From the NCBI GenBank assembly GCA_963848415.1, contig CAWKDN010000001.1, forward strand, positions 2,604,001 through 2,668,000: a stretch of DNA of 64,000 bases, in the 5' to 3' direction. Made by a program: the position numbers and the translations under genes. Below the pieces are notes generated by a model. It ran no database searches and had not been told where the DNA came from. It saw only the letters and a program-made list of their open reading frames with translations. Positions 45,647-54,413 of the stretch are shown here, piece by piece. Origin of the DNA: CAVQBC01 sp963848415. Its GTDB lineage: Bacteria > Actinomycetota > Thermoleophilia > Solirubrobacterales > Solirubrobacteraceae. Each line of letters starts with the position of its first letter. The first letter of the stretch is position 1.

Positions 45647-47011
45647 ATGCCCTCGCTCCCGTCAGCCGGCGTGATCGGCGCCGGCTCCTCCGGGATCGCG
45701 GCGGTCAAGACGCTGCACGCCGCCGGCTTCGAGGTCACCGGCTTCGAGGCCTCCGACCGCGTCGGCGGCAACTGGGTCTACAAGAACCCGAACGGGATGT
45801 CCGCCGCCTACCGCTCGCTGCACATCAACACCTCGCGCGAGCGCATGGCCTACTCGGACTTCCCGATGCCGGCGTCCTATCCCGACTTCCCGCACCATAC
45901 CCACGTCGCGGAGTACTTCGACGCCTACGTCGACCGCTTCGGCTTCCGCGAGCGCATCCGCTTCCGCACGCGCGTCGAGCGGGCGGCGCGTGGGCCGGCG
46001 GGCGGCTGGGAGCTCACCCTGGCCGGCGGGGAGCGCGAGCGCTTCGACGTCCTGCTCGTGGCCAACGGGCACCACTGGGACCCGCGCTGGCCCGACCCCG
46101 CGATCCCGGGCGCCGAGACCTTCACCGGCGAGCAGCTGCACTCCCACCAGTACACCGGGGAGGATCCGGAGTTCTTCCGCGACAAGTCGGTCGTGGTGCT
46201 CGGGATGGGCAACTCGGCGATGGACATCGCCGTCGAGGCGAGCTTCTCGGCCCGGCAGGTCCAGCTCGCCGCCCGGCGCGGCGCCCACGTCCTGCCCAAG
46301 TACCTCTTCGGCAAGCCGATCGACCAGCACGTCACCTCGGCGCGCATCCCCTGGGCGGTGCGCCAGCGGCTGTTCGAGTCGATGTTCAAGGTGGCGATCG
46401 GCGACATGCAGCGCTACGGGCTGCCGGAGCCCGACCACCGCCTCGGGGCCGCCCACCCGACCATCTCCGACGACATCCTCTCGCGCATCGCCCACGGGAC
46501 CGTCACCCCGCGGCCGATGATCGCGGCGCTCGACGGCGACACGGTGCGCTTCGCCGACGGCAGCGAGGTGCAGGCCGACGTCATCGTCTACTGCACCGGC
46601 TACCGGGTGAGCTTCCCGTTCTTCGACGCCGGCCTGATCGCCGCGCCGGAGAACGACCTGCCGCTGTTCCGCCGCGTCTTCCGCCCGGGCTTCGCCGATC
46701 TCGCCTTCGTCGGGCTGCTGCAGCCGTTGGGGGCGGTCATGCCGCTGGCGGAGGCCCAGTCGGCTTGGGTCCGCGACTACCTCGCCGGGCGCTACGCGCT
46801 CCCGGACGGCGCGGCGATGGCCGCCGACATGGCCGCCGAGCGCGAGGCGATGTTCGCCCGCTACGTCGCCTCGCGGCGGCACACGATGCAGGTCGACTTC
46901 GACGACTACCTCGCCGCCCTGGCCCGCGAGCGGCGTGCGGGCGCGCGGCGGGCCGCGCGGGCGGGGCAGCGGCTCCCGGTGCTGCCCGCCGGCGGCGCGG
47001 TGGCGGCGTGA
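45647..47011 (+). CDS. Flavin-containing monooxygenase
   Basis: Class B flavoprotein of 454 aa that would oxygenate soft nucleophiles or ketones using NADPH and O2. It has the FAD site GVIGAGSSGIAAVKTL, the FMO fingerprint FTGEQLHSHQYTG (F-x-G-x3-H-S-x2-Y), the NADPH site VVLGMGNSAMDIAVEA and VIVYCTGYRVSFPF. It resembles the FMO/dimethylaniline monooxygenase group more than the Baeyer-Villiger group. The ATG at 45647 sits just beyond a good promoter with little or no leader. Its stop overlaps the TetR start. Confidence 0.93.
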   Translation: MPSLPSAGVIGAGSSGIAAVKTLHAAGFEVTGFEASDRVGGNWVYKNPNGMSAAYRSLHINTSRERMAYSDFPMPASYPDFPHHTHVAEYFDAYVDRFGFRERIRFRTRVERAARGPAGGWELTLAGGERERFDVLLVANGHHWDPRWPDPAIPGAETFTGEQLHSHQYTGEDPEFFRDKSVVVLGMGNSAMDIAVEASFSARQVQLAARRGAHVLPKYLFGKPIDQHVTSARIPWAVRQRLFESMFKVAIGDMQRYGLPEPDHRLGAAHPTISDDILSRIAHGTVTPRPMIAALDGDTVRFADGSEVQADVIVYCTGYRVSFPFFDAGLIAAPENDLPLFRRVFRPGFADLAFVGLLQPLGAVMPLAEAQSAWVRDYLAGRYALPDGAAMAADMAAEREAMFARYVASRRHTMQVDFDDYLAALARERRAGARRAARAGQRLPVLPAGGAVAA

Positions 47012-47616
47012 CCGGGGCGCTCGACGCGCCGCCCGGGCGGCGCGAGCAGACCAAGGCCGCCAACCGCGCGGCGCTGCTCGCGGCGGCGCTGGCCGAGTTC
47101 GGCGAGCGCGGCTACGGCGCGGTCAGCGTGCGCGACATCGTCCGGCGCTCCGGGCTGGGCGCCGGCACGTTCTACAACTACTTCCCCGACAAGGCGGCGG
47201 TCTTCGGCGCGCTGGTGGAGCAGACCGCGGGCGAGGCCCGGCGCCGCCTGCGCAGCGCCCGCGCGCAGGCTGATGGGCCGCGCGCCTTCGTCGAGGACGC
47301 CTATCGCGCGTACTTCGCGTTCATCGTCGAGGATCCCGCGACCTTCGCCTTCCTGCGCCGCAACCTCGCCACCCTGCGCGGCAGCTTCGGCGCGCCGGCC
47401 CTGCCCGACGGCACCGGCGAGCTGGCGGCCGACCTGCGCGCGGCCGTCGCGCGTGGGACCCTGCCTCCCGTGGACGTCGACTACACCGCGCACGCGATGG
47501 TGGCCGTGGGCCTCGAGCTGGGGGCGCGGCTGATGGAGCGCGAGCCGCCCGACGTCGAGGGGGCGACCCGCTTCGCCACCGCGCTCTTCCTCGGCGGGCT
47601 GGCCGGCGGCCGCTGA
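47008..47616 (+). CDS. TetR-family regulator
   Basis: A 202-residue repressor. The N-terminal helix-turn-helix is clear (LLAAALAEFGERGYGAVSVRDIVRRSGLGAGTFYNYFPDKAAVFGALVEQ). The C-terminal ligand half is all-helical and ends ATRFATALFLGGLAGG. GTG at 47008 overlaps the monooxygenase stop (GTGA), so it is made with the operon it probably regulates. It is followed one base later by a class V aminotransferase. The ligand is unknown. Confidence 0.92.
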   Translation: MTGALDAPPGRREQTKAANRAALLAAALAEFGERGYGAVSVRDIVRRSGLGAGTFYNYFPDKAAVFGALVEQTAGEARRRLRSARAQADGPRAFVEDAYRAYFAFIVEDPATFAFLRRNLATLRGSFGAPALPDGTGELAADLRAAVARGTLPPVDVDYTAHAMVAVGLELGARLMEREPPDVEGATRFATALFLGGLAGGR

Positions 47617-47617
47617 C

Positions 47618-48682
47618 GTGGGCGCCGAGGCGGCAGCGAAGCTGTCGGTGGCCGAGGCCCAGGCGCTCTTCGACCCCGAGACGGCGTGGCTGAACACCGC
47701 GAGCTACGGCCTGCCGCCGCGGCCCGCGTGGGAGGCGCTGCAGGCGGCCGCCGTGCAGTGGCGCCACGGCCGGACCAGCTTCGAGCACTGGGACCGCTCC
47801 GTCGGCGCCGCCCGCGCCTCGTGGGCGCGGCTGCACGGCGTGGCGGAGGCCGACGTCGCGGTCGGCAACCAGGTGTCGGGGTTCGCCGGCGTCGTCGCGG
47901 CGTCGCTGCCGGCCGGCGCGCGGGTGGTGGCCGCCGAGGAGGACTTCACCTCGCTGCTGTTCCCGTTGCTCGCCCAGGCCGCGCGCGGGGTGGCGGTCGA
48001 GCTGGTGGCGCTGGACCGGCTGGCGGAGGCGATCGACGCCCGCACCGCGCTGGTGGCGGTCAGCGCCGTGCAGTCGGCCGACGGCCGCCTCGCCGACCTC
48101 GACGCGATCGAGCGCGCCGCGCGCCACCACGGCGCGCGGATCATGATCGACAGCACGCAGGCCTCGGGCTGGCTGCCGCTGGACGCGGGGCGCTTCGACT
48201 ACGTCGCCTGCAGCGGCTACAAGTGGCTGCTCGGCCCGCGCGGGACGGCGTTCTTCTTCGTTCGCCCCGACGCCGCCGAGCAGCTGCGGACCGACGGCGC
48301 CGGCTGGTACGCGGCGGAGGAGCCGATGGCCAACCTCTACGGCGGCCCGCTGCGCCTGGCGGACGACGCCCGCCGCTTCGACCTCTCGCCGGCGTGGCTG
48401 AGCTGGGTCGGCCAGGCACCGGGGCTGGCGCTGCTCGAGCGCGTCGGGCCGGAGGCGGTCCATGCCCACGACCTCGGGCTGGCCGACGCCTTCCGGGCCG
48501 GGCTGGGCGAGCCGCCGGGCGACTCGGCGATCGTCTCGCCGCAGCGGCTGCCGGCCGACGCCTCCGAGCGCCTCGAGCGCGCGCGGGTGATGGCCGCGGG
48601 GCGCGGCGGGCGACTGCGCTTCTCCTTCCACCTCTCCACCCGTCAGGCGGACGTCGACCGCGCGCTGGAGGCGCTGCGGTAG
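47618..48682 (+). CDS. Class V aminotransferase family protein
   Basis: PLP-dependent enzyme of 354 aa: AWLNTASYGLPPRPAWEAL at the N-terminus, AVGNQVSGFAGVVAASL at the phosphate site, RIMIDSTQASGWLPL with the PLP Asp, and CSGYKWLLGPRGTAFFFV with the Schiff-base Lys. It is closest in style to kynureninase/isopenicillin-N-epimerase-like members rather than to desulfurases. It is the third gene of the FMO-TetR operon. Its presence beside a monooxygenase suggests amine or amino-acid metabolism, but that is inference. Confidence 0.88.
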   Translation: MGAEAAAKLSVAEAQALFDPETAWLNTASYGLPPRPAWEALQAAAVQWRHGRTSFEHWDRSVGAARASWARLHGVAEADVAVGNQVSGFAGVVAASLPAGARVVAAEEDFTSLLFPLLAQAARGVAVELVALDRLAEAIDARTALVAVSAVQSADGRLADLDAIERAARHHGARIMIDSTQASGWLPLDAGRFDYVACSGYKWLLGPRGTAFFFVRPDAAEQLRTDGAGWYAAEEPMANLYGGPLRLADDARRFDLSPAWLSWVGQAPGLALLERVGPEAVHAHDLGLADAFRAGLGEPPGDSAIVSPQRLPADASERLERARVMAAGRGGRLRFSFHLSTRQADVDRALEALR

Positions 48683-48755
48683 TGCCGTCCGACGGTCCCC
48701 CTACCGTGCGTCGCGTTCCGTCCGCCACCAGGGAGCCGGAGAGCGAGACTTCGCC

Positions 48756-49211
48756 ATGCCCCTCTGCTTCATCGAGCCGCAGGACGCCGTCCGCGTCATC
48801 GCCGAGTCCGTCGGCCGCGAGGCACGCCGTCAGCTGCTGGGCGAGCTCGTCCGCGCCTGGGTCGACGAGATCCCCGAGGAGGAGCTGGCCTCCCACTACG
48901 CCAAGGCGGTGGCCGACCTCGACGAGCACGACCTCTCGATGCTGGCCGCGTGGCACGCGTCGCTGGAGATCGGCTCGCCGATCGCCAACAAGGAGTTCCT
49001 GGTCAACGCCTTCCCGGGCCTGGGGGAGAACCGCCGCGAGGCGCTGAAGATCGCCGCCGGGCTGCGCGGCGAGGACGCGTTCAACGCCGGCGTGGCCGAG
49101 GAGCAGGCGCTCGAGGCGGTGCTGCCGTGGCTCTCGCGCGACCGCTGCGAGGAGCTCGTGGCCGAGTGCATCGAGCTCTACTGCTGGGACCGGCTCGGCA
49201 GCGACAACTAG
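48756..49211 (+). CDS. Conserved hypothetical protein, 151 aa
   Basis: Not recognised. An acidic, helical protein (IEPQDAVRVIAESVGREARRQLLGELVRAWVDEIPEEEL, ELVAECIELYCWDRLG) with no membrane span or catalytic motif. Two Cys lie near the C-terminus. It has its own TACCGT -10-like element about 50 bases upstream and a good GGAGAGCGAG before the ATG, so unlike many neighbours it has a leader. It converges with the sigma-like gene with no gap. Confidence 0.75.
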   Translation: MPLCFIEPQDAVRVIAESVGREARRQLLGELVRAWVDEIPEEELASHYAKAVADLDEHDLSMLAAWHASLEIGSPIANKEFLVNAFPGLGENRREALKIAAGLRGEDAFNAGVAEEQALEAVLPWLSRDRCEELVAECIELYCWDRLGSDN

Positions 49212-49925
49212 TCAGCTCCCCGCTCGCCGCAGCACCTCGGGCGAGGCGTCCCGCAGGTCGGTCAGGGCCCCGAGCGAGCCGATCACGCGCGGGAGCACGC
49301 GTTGCATCGGGTGGTCGCGCTGCGCGGCGGCGAAGGCGCGGGCGTTCCAGCCGCGTGGCGGCGCGCCCGCGAGAAAGGCGTCGAGCGCCGCGGCGAGCGT
49401 CCGGCGCTCGTCGCGGTCTCGCACCTGCGCGAGCGCGGCGCGCGGGTCGGCGTCGCCGCCGTCGCGGTGCTCGAGCGCGTAGGCCGCGAGCCGCTCGCGC
49501 AGGCGCTCCGGCAGCCCGTCCGGCGGCGGCCCGGGCTCGCCGGCCGGCAGCGCGACGAGCAGCCCGGCGCCCCACAGGTCGTCGTCGTCCTCGTGCTCGG
49601 CGGCGGCCTCGGCCCGGCGCGGGCGCTCCGCGGCCCGCACCCCCGCGTCGAGCCGGCGGCCGAAGCCGCCGGTCGCGACGTCGCCGAACGCCCCCTCGAC
49701 CGCGTCGACGAGCACGTCGTGGGCGACGTCCTCGACCAGGTCGGGGGCCACGCGCAGCGCGACCCGCCGGGCGACGTCGTCGAGGTGGCGCCAGATCAGC
49801 AGCTCGAGCGCGAGCGTCGCGGCGGCCGCGTCACCCGCCTCGCGGGACGCGCGGACGGACGCCAGCAGCGCGTCGTCGCCGAGCGCGGCGAGGGCGGCAG
49901 CGTCGGGTCGGCGCGGCGCGGGCAC
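49212..49925 (-). CDS. Sigma-70-like protein with degenerate region 4
   Basis: A 237-residue protein whose segment 40-85 (ALELLIWRHLDDVARRVALRVAPDLVEDVAHDVLVDAVEGAF) resembles region 2 of ECF sigma factors, including the -10-recognition helix area. No convincing region 4 helix-turn-helix follows; the rest is Asp/Glu- and Arg-rich. It may be a diverged sigma factor, an anti-sigma-like protein or a regulator using only the core-binding surface. GTG start at 49925. It lies downstream of the LuxR gene's 3' end on the same strand, 61 bases away. Confidence 0.6.
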   Translation of the reverse strand: MPAPRRPDAAALAALGDDALLASVRASREAGDAAAATLALELLIWRHLDDVARRVALRVAPDLVEDVAHDVLVDAVEGAFGDVATGGFGRRLDAGVRAAERPRRAEAAAEHEDDDDLWGAGLLVALPAGEPGPPPDGLPERLRERLAAYALEHRDGGDADPRAALAQVRDRDERRTLAAALDAFLAGAPPRGWNARAFAAAQRDHPMQRVLPRVIGSLGALTDLRDASPEVLRRAGS

Positions 49926-49986
49926 GCGGGGAGGATGGCGGATCGGTGCGGAGTCACCCGGCGCCGGGCGCGACCGGATCGTGCAT

Positions 49987-52611
49987 CTACTCGAGCGCGC
50001 GTCTCAGCGCGCGGGGGAGGTCCTGGCGGCTCGTGACGCCGAGCTTGCGGTAGGCGTTGAGCAGGTGGTTGTCGACCGTGCGCACGGAGACCACGAGCCG
50101 GTCGGCGATCTCGCGGCTGCTCGACCCGCCGGCGGCGAGCAGGGCGATCTCGCGCTCGCGCCGGGTCAGGCCGGCCGCCTCGGGCGGACCGCTCAAGCTG
50201 GGCGGGCGGGCGCCCTCGCAGTGCGTCAGCCACAGCCCGGCGCGAGCTGCTGCGGCACGGGCGCTCGCGGCTCGGCCGGCGTCGCGGTGGGCGGCCGCTG
50301 CCGCGTGCGCCGCCTCGGCCGCCACCAGCAGCGCGTCCCGCTCAGCGAAGCGCTCGGCGACGTCCAGCAGCGCCGCGCCGTCGCGCGCCGTCAGCGCGGC
50401 GGCGTGGGCGGCCGCCGTCGCGGCGAACGGGCCATCGACCCGCTCGGCGAGCCGCGCGAGCTCCGGTGCTGCGGTCGCCGGGTCGCCCAGTCGGCAGAGC
50501 TCGTGCAGGGCGCGCACCGCGTAGGCGTCCTGGCCGTGCGAGCGGGCGAACGTCGCGGCATCGCGCGCGAGGGCGAGCGAGCGGGACAGCTCGCCGTCGG
50601 CGGCGGCGCTCCAGGCGCGCGCCAGCTCGAGCTCGACGGCGAAGCCCTTGTGGCCCAGCGGCGTGCGCTCCAGCTCGGCGATCGCCGCCCGCGCGGCGTC
50701 GGGCTCGCCGGCCTGTGCGGCGGACTGGCCGACCGCCGCGAGCGCGAACGCGAGCATCCCGACGCCGTCGGCGCCGCGCAGCAGCGCGGCGCTCTCGCGA
50801 GCGAGACGCAGCGCCGTTCGGACCCTGCCGCGCGCGAGTGAGATCAGGCCGAGCATGACCGCCTCGACGGCGATCGCCGGCGTGGCCCGCCGCGCGAGCA
50901 GCTCGGCGTAGGTGCGCTCCGACAGCGCGGAGGCCTCGGCGAGGTGACCGGCGAGACGCAGGGCCAGGGCGCGCATGCCGAGCAGCACGGGCTCGGCGGC
51001 CGGCAGCTCGTCGCGGCGCCGTACGGCGGCCGGCAGCCAGGTCTCGGCCAGCGCGACCGCCGCGTCGGCCCGACCGGACATCAACAGCGCCTCCGCGGCG
51101 CCCAGGGCGGCGGTGATCCGCGCCGGCTCGTCGACCCCGTCGTCGTCGAGCAGCGGCCGCGCGGCGGTCAGGGCGGCCTGCGGGCGACCGTGCGCAGCCG
51201 TCAGGCGCACGCGCTGGGCGGTCAGCTCGTCGCGCAGGCCGCGCTCGTGCACGAGCCGCTCGGCGTCCTGGAGCACGCGCTCCGCGTCCTCGGCGCGGTC
51301 GAGCGCCCAGAACAGGTTGCGCGCCCGCGCGACGGCGATCTGCGCCCGCTCCGGGTCGCTGCGAGCGTGCGGTGCCAGACCGGCGAGCAGGCCCTCGGCT
51401 TCGTGGCCCTGCCCGGTGGCGGCCAGCGCGCGTCCGAGCGCCAGCTCGGCCTCGGTCCCGGCCCCGGACCGGATCGCGGCGCGGGCGAGGCGCTCGGCCA
51501 GCGCCCCGTCAGGCGCGGCCAGCGCCCGCAGCGACGCACGGGCGAGCAGGGCGCCGTCCGCCGTCGCCCCGGTGTCGAGCCGCCAGGTGGCGATCCGCAG
51601 CAGGTCGCCGGCGCGGCGGGCGCCGCGGGCCTCGACCGCGTCGGCGAGCCGGCCGCGGATCGCCTCCAGGCGGGTGGACGTCAAGCGGGCGCGCACCGCC
51701 TCGCCGTAGAGCGGGTGCGCGACGTCGGCGAAGCGGCGGCGCTCGCTCGCATGACGCTGCACGAGCTCGGCCGCCTCCAGCGCATCGAGCGCCGGCAGCT
51801 CCTCGGGGGCGAACAGCCCGAGCTCGACCGGAGCGCCGACGGCGACGAGCGCGAGCACGCCGCGCGCCCCGGCGCCGAGGTCCTCGACGCGCAGGTCCAC
51901 CAGCTCCGCAAGCTGCGTCCCGGCCTGCACGTCGCCGCGCCATCGCCACAGCCCGTGGTCCTGAGCCAGCACACCCTGATCGAGCCCGTGGCGCACCAGC
52001 TCGCGCAGGAACATGGCGTTGCCGCGCGTCAGCTCGCACAGCGCCGTCACGGTCGGCCCGTCGGCGGGTCCGCCCAGTGCCTCGCCCAGCAGCCGCGCGA
52101 CGTCCTCGCGCGAGAGCTCGTGCAGCGACAGGGACTCGCACAGCTCGTCCTTCCACAGCGCCCGCAGCGCGTCGGGGGCCGCATCGCCCTGACGGACCGT
52201 CACGATCGCGAACGCCTCGCGGGCCGCCACGAGCTGGTGCACGAGCGCGGCCGAGACGTCGTCCAGGAGCTGGCCGTCGTCGACGCAGAGCACGAGCCGG
52301 CGCCCGGCGGCGCGCTCGGCCAGCGCATGGCGCACGCGCGCGAGCAGCTCGACGCCGCCCGGGAGCGGAGTGTCGGCCGGCGGGAGCAGTGCGCCGAATG
52401 CGCCGAGCGGGATGGAGGCCGCCGAGCGGGTGGCCCGCACCCACGTCACGGCGCATCCCTCCGCGGCCGCGTGCTCTGAGGCCTCGAGGGCGAGGCGGGT
52501 CTTGCCGACGCCGGCCGGGCCGGCGACCACCAGCCCGCCGGTGGAGCCCTCGGACAGCGTCGCGGACACGACCCGGAGCTCGGCCTCGCGCCCGACGAGC
52601 GGCCATCGCAT
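49987..52611 (-). CDS. LuxR-family ATPase regulator (LAL/MalT-like)
   Basis: Large ATP-binding regulator of 874 aa. It has a Walker A at residues 31-38 (GPAGVGKT), a Walker B near 110 (LVLCVDDGQLL), an AAA/STAND module and a long TPR-like Ala-rich helical repeat region (about 350-780). The C-terminal LuxR helix-turn-helix is LTRREREIALLAAGGSSSREIADRLVVSVRTVDNHLLNAYRKLGV. It is divergent from an FAD monooxygenase 64 bases away, its likely target. Such proteins bind a small inducer through the repeats, and the inducer is unknown. Confidence 0.93.
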   Translation of the reverse strand: MRWPLVGREAELRVVSATLSEGSTGGLVVAGPAGVGKTRLALEASEHAAAEGCAVTWVRATRSAASIPLGAFGALLPPADTPLPGGVELLARVRHALAERAAGRRLVLCVDDGQLLDDVSAALVHQLVAAREAFAIVTVRQGDAAPDALRALWKDELCESLSLHELSREDVARLLGEALGGPADGPTVTALCELTRGNAMFLRELVRHGLDQGVLAQDHGLWRWRGDVQAGTQLAELVDLRVEDLGAGARGVLALVAVGAPVELGLFAPEELPALDALEAAELVQRHASERRRFADVAHPLYGEAVRARLTSTRLEAIRGRLADAVEARGARRAGDLLRIATWRLDTGATADGALLARASLRALAAPDGALAERLARAAIRSGAGTEAELALGRALAATGQGHEAEGLLAGLAPHARSDPERAQIAVARARNLFWALDRAEDAERVLQDAERLVHERGLRDELTAQRVRLTAAHGRPQAALTAARPLLDDDGVDEPARITAALGAAEALLMSGRADAAVALAETWLPAAVRRRDELPAAEPVLLGMRALALRLAGHLAEASALSERTYAELLARRATPAIAVEAVMLGLISLARGRVRTALRLARESAALLRGADGVGMLAFALAAVGQSAAQAGEPDAARAAIAELERTPLGHKGFAVELELARAWSAAADGELSRSLALARDAATFARSHGQDAYAVRALHELCRLGDPATAAPELARLAERVDGPFAATAAAHAAALTARDGAALLDVAERFAERDALLVAAEAAHAAAAAHRDAGRAASARAAAARAGLWLTHCEGARPPSLSGPPEAAGLTRREREIALLAAGGSSSREIADRLVVSVRTVDNHLLNAYRKLGVTSRQDLPRALRRALE

Positions 52612-52675
52612 GCCCCGGGAGTCTGATCGACGCCGCGTCTCCGGGCCAGGCCGCCGAGTTGAGTAGGCGCTGCTC

Positions 52676-54115
52676 ATGCGCGCGGGCGCCCGCGCCGCCA
52701 CGCTGGCGCCCATGCTCTCCGCGAACGCCCACACCGAAGAAGTGCCCGTGCTCGTCGTCGGCGCCGGCCCGGCGGGCCTCGCCGCGGCGGTCGAGCTGGC
52801 CCGCCACGGGACCGAGGTCCTGCTGGTCGAGCGCCGGCCCGTGCTCTCCTCCCATCCGCGCGCCACCCTGTTGAGCCTTCGCTCGATGGAGCTGATGCGG
52901 GGCTGGGGGCTCGAGGCCGCCGTGCGCGCGCGCAGCGCCGACGTCGACATGCGCATGCTGGTCGCCGAGACGCTCGCCGGGGCCGCGGCCGGCGAAGCCG
53001 TCGAAGTCGGGGTCCCGAGCCGCGAGCAGAGCCGCGTGCTCAGCCCGGTCGCGCCCGCCTGCGTCGCCCAGGACGACGTGGAGCCGCTGCTGCTCGCCCA
53101 TGTGCGCGACCAGCCGACCGCTCGCGTCGAGCTCGGCGCCGAGCTGGTCGCGGTGCAGACGGGCCCGGACGGCGTGCGCGCCGCCCTGCGCGACGTGGCG
53201 ACCGGTGCGCAGCGCACGGTGCACGCGCGCTACGCGGTCGCGGCGGACGGCGCGCGCAGCGCGATCCGCGGCGTGCTCGGCATCGCGATGGAGGGCGCCC
53301 GCGACGTGCTGGCCGGCGAGACGACGCTGTTGCACGCGCCACTCTGGGACGTCGTCGGCCCGCATCGCCATCTCCTCTACGTGGCAGAGACCTCCGCGGC
53401 GCCAGGCGTCTTCTTGCCCACCGGCCCGTCGGACCGCTGGCTCTTCGGAGCCGACAGCGAGGGATTGAGCGATCGGCGGATCGCGGAGCTGATCCGGCGC
53501 GGCGCCGGGGTGCCGGAGCTGCCGGTGCGGATCGAGCGCACCCGCGGCTTCTCCGCCGCAGCACAGCTCGCCGAGCGCTTCAGCTCCGGCCGGGTCTTCC
53601 TCGCCGGCGATGCCGCTCACCTCGTGACCCCGCGCGGCGGGACCGGCCTGAACCTCGCGCTGCACGACGGCTTCGACCTCGGCTGGAAGCTCGCCTGGGT
53701 GCTGCGCGGCTGGGCAGGGGCGGCGCTGCTGGACACCTACGAGGCCGAGCGCCGCCCGGTCGCCGAGCACACCGCCGCGCGGTCGGCCGACCCCGCCGGC
53801 TCGCGCCGCGCGCCCGAGCAGGAGGTGGGCGCCGACCTGGGCGGCCGGATCGCGCACGTCTGGTCGGACGGGCGCTCCACGCTGGACCTGCTCGGCCCCG
53901 GGCTGACGCTGTTCACGGGCCCGGACGGCCCGGGCGGTCCCGGCGCGGAGGCGGCGGCCGGCGCGCCGATCACCGTCCGCCGCCTGGACCCGATGGCCGC
54001 CCGGGCGGTCGGCGCCGCCGGGCGCTCCGGCCTGCTCGTCCGGCCCGACGGCAAACCGGCCGCGGTCGTCGCTGACGACGCCCTCGCGACCCCGGCGCTC
54101 GCCCTGGCCGCCTGA
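52676..54115 (+). CDS. FAD-dependent aromatic monooxygenase (PheA/TfdB family)
   Basis: Class A flavoprotein hydroxylase of 479 aa: VLVVGAGPAGLAAAVELARHG (FAD ADP site), VAADGARSAIRGVLGI (DG motif) and RVFLAGDAAHLVTPRGGTGLNLALHDGFDLGWKLAWVL (GD motif). A thioredoxin-like C-terminal domain appears shortened. The family hydroxylates phenols or polyketides. The ATG at 52676 is preceded six bases upstream by TAGGCG with no Shine-Dalgarno; an ATG at 52712 is also possible. It is divergent from, and probably controlled by, the LuxR-type ATPase. Confidence 0.92.
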   Translation: MRAGARAATLAPMLSANAHTEEVPVLVVGAGPAGLAAAVELARHGTEVLLVERRPVLSSHPRATLLSLRSMELMRGWGLEAAVRARSADVDMRMLVAETLAGAAAGEAVEVGVPSREQSRVLSPVAPACVAQDDVEPLLLAHVRDQPTARVELGAELVAVQTGPDGVRAALRDVATGAQRTVHARYAVAADGARSAIRGVLGIAMEGARDVLAGETTLLHAPLWDVVGPHRHLLYVAETSAAPGVFLPTGPSDRWLFGADSEGLSDRRIAELIRRGAGVPELPVRIERTRGFSAAAQLAERFSSGRVFLAGDAAHLVTPRGGTGLNLALHDGFDLGWKLAWVLRGWAGAALLDTYEAERRPVAEHTAARSADPAGSRRAPEQEVGADLGGRIAHVWSDGRSTLDLLGPGLTLFTGPDGPGGPGAEAAAGAPITVRRLDPMAARAVGAAGRSGLLVRPDGKPAAVVADDALATPALALAA

Positions 54116-54413
54116 CCCGCCGACGGCGACGCTGGTCGCCGCCGGATCCAAGGCCGTGGGTCGAGCGATCGAACATCGCGGTACGGGATGCGGGTCGAGC
54201 GGGCGAGGCGCTCGGCGATTGCCCGGGCGAGCAAACGTCGAGATCCGCAGTGCTGGGACCGGGATCTCGACGTTGTGGTCGCGGGCTCCCTTCGATGCGG
54301 GGTTCGCTTGGCTGACCGGGCCGGACGAAGGCTCCCGCGCCCGCTCGAGGCGCTGGGCCGCGCTGCTGACTAGACTCGCGCGGGCTCAAGGTCAACGGCG
54401 GGGAGGAGCCGGT
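54116..54413. other. Intergenic region with a perfect 13-bp inverted repeat
   Basis: No gene is supported in these 298 bases. AACGTCGAGATCC (54234-54246) and GGATCTCGACGTT (54262-54274) form a perfect dyad with a 15-base centre. TAGACT at about 54371 may be the -10 for the FGGY kinase gene, which has a normal GGGGAGGAG before its GTG. The dyad core also occurs at 3001-3037. Confidence 0.6.
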
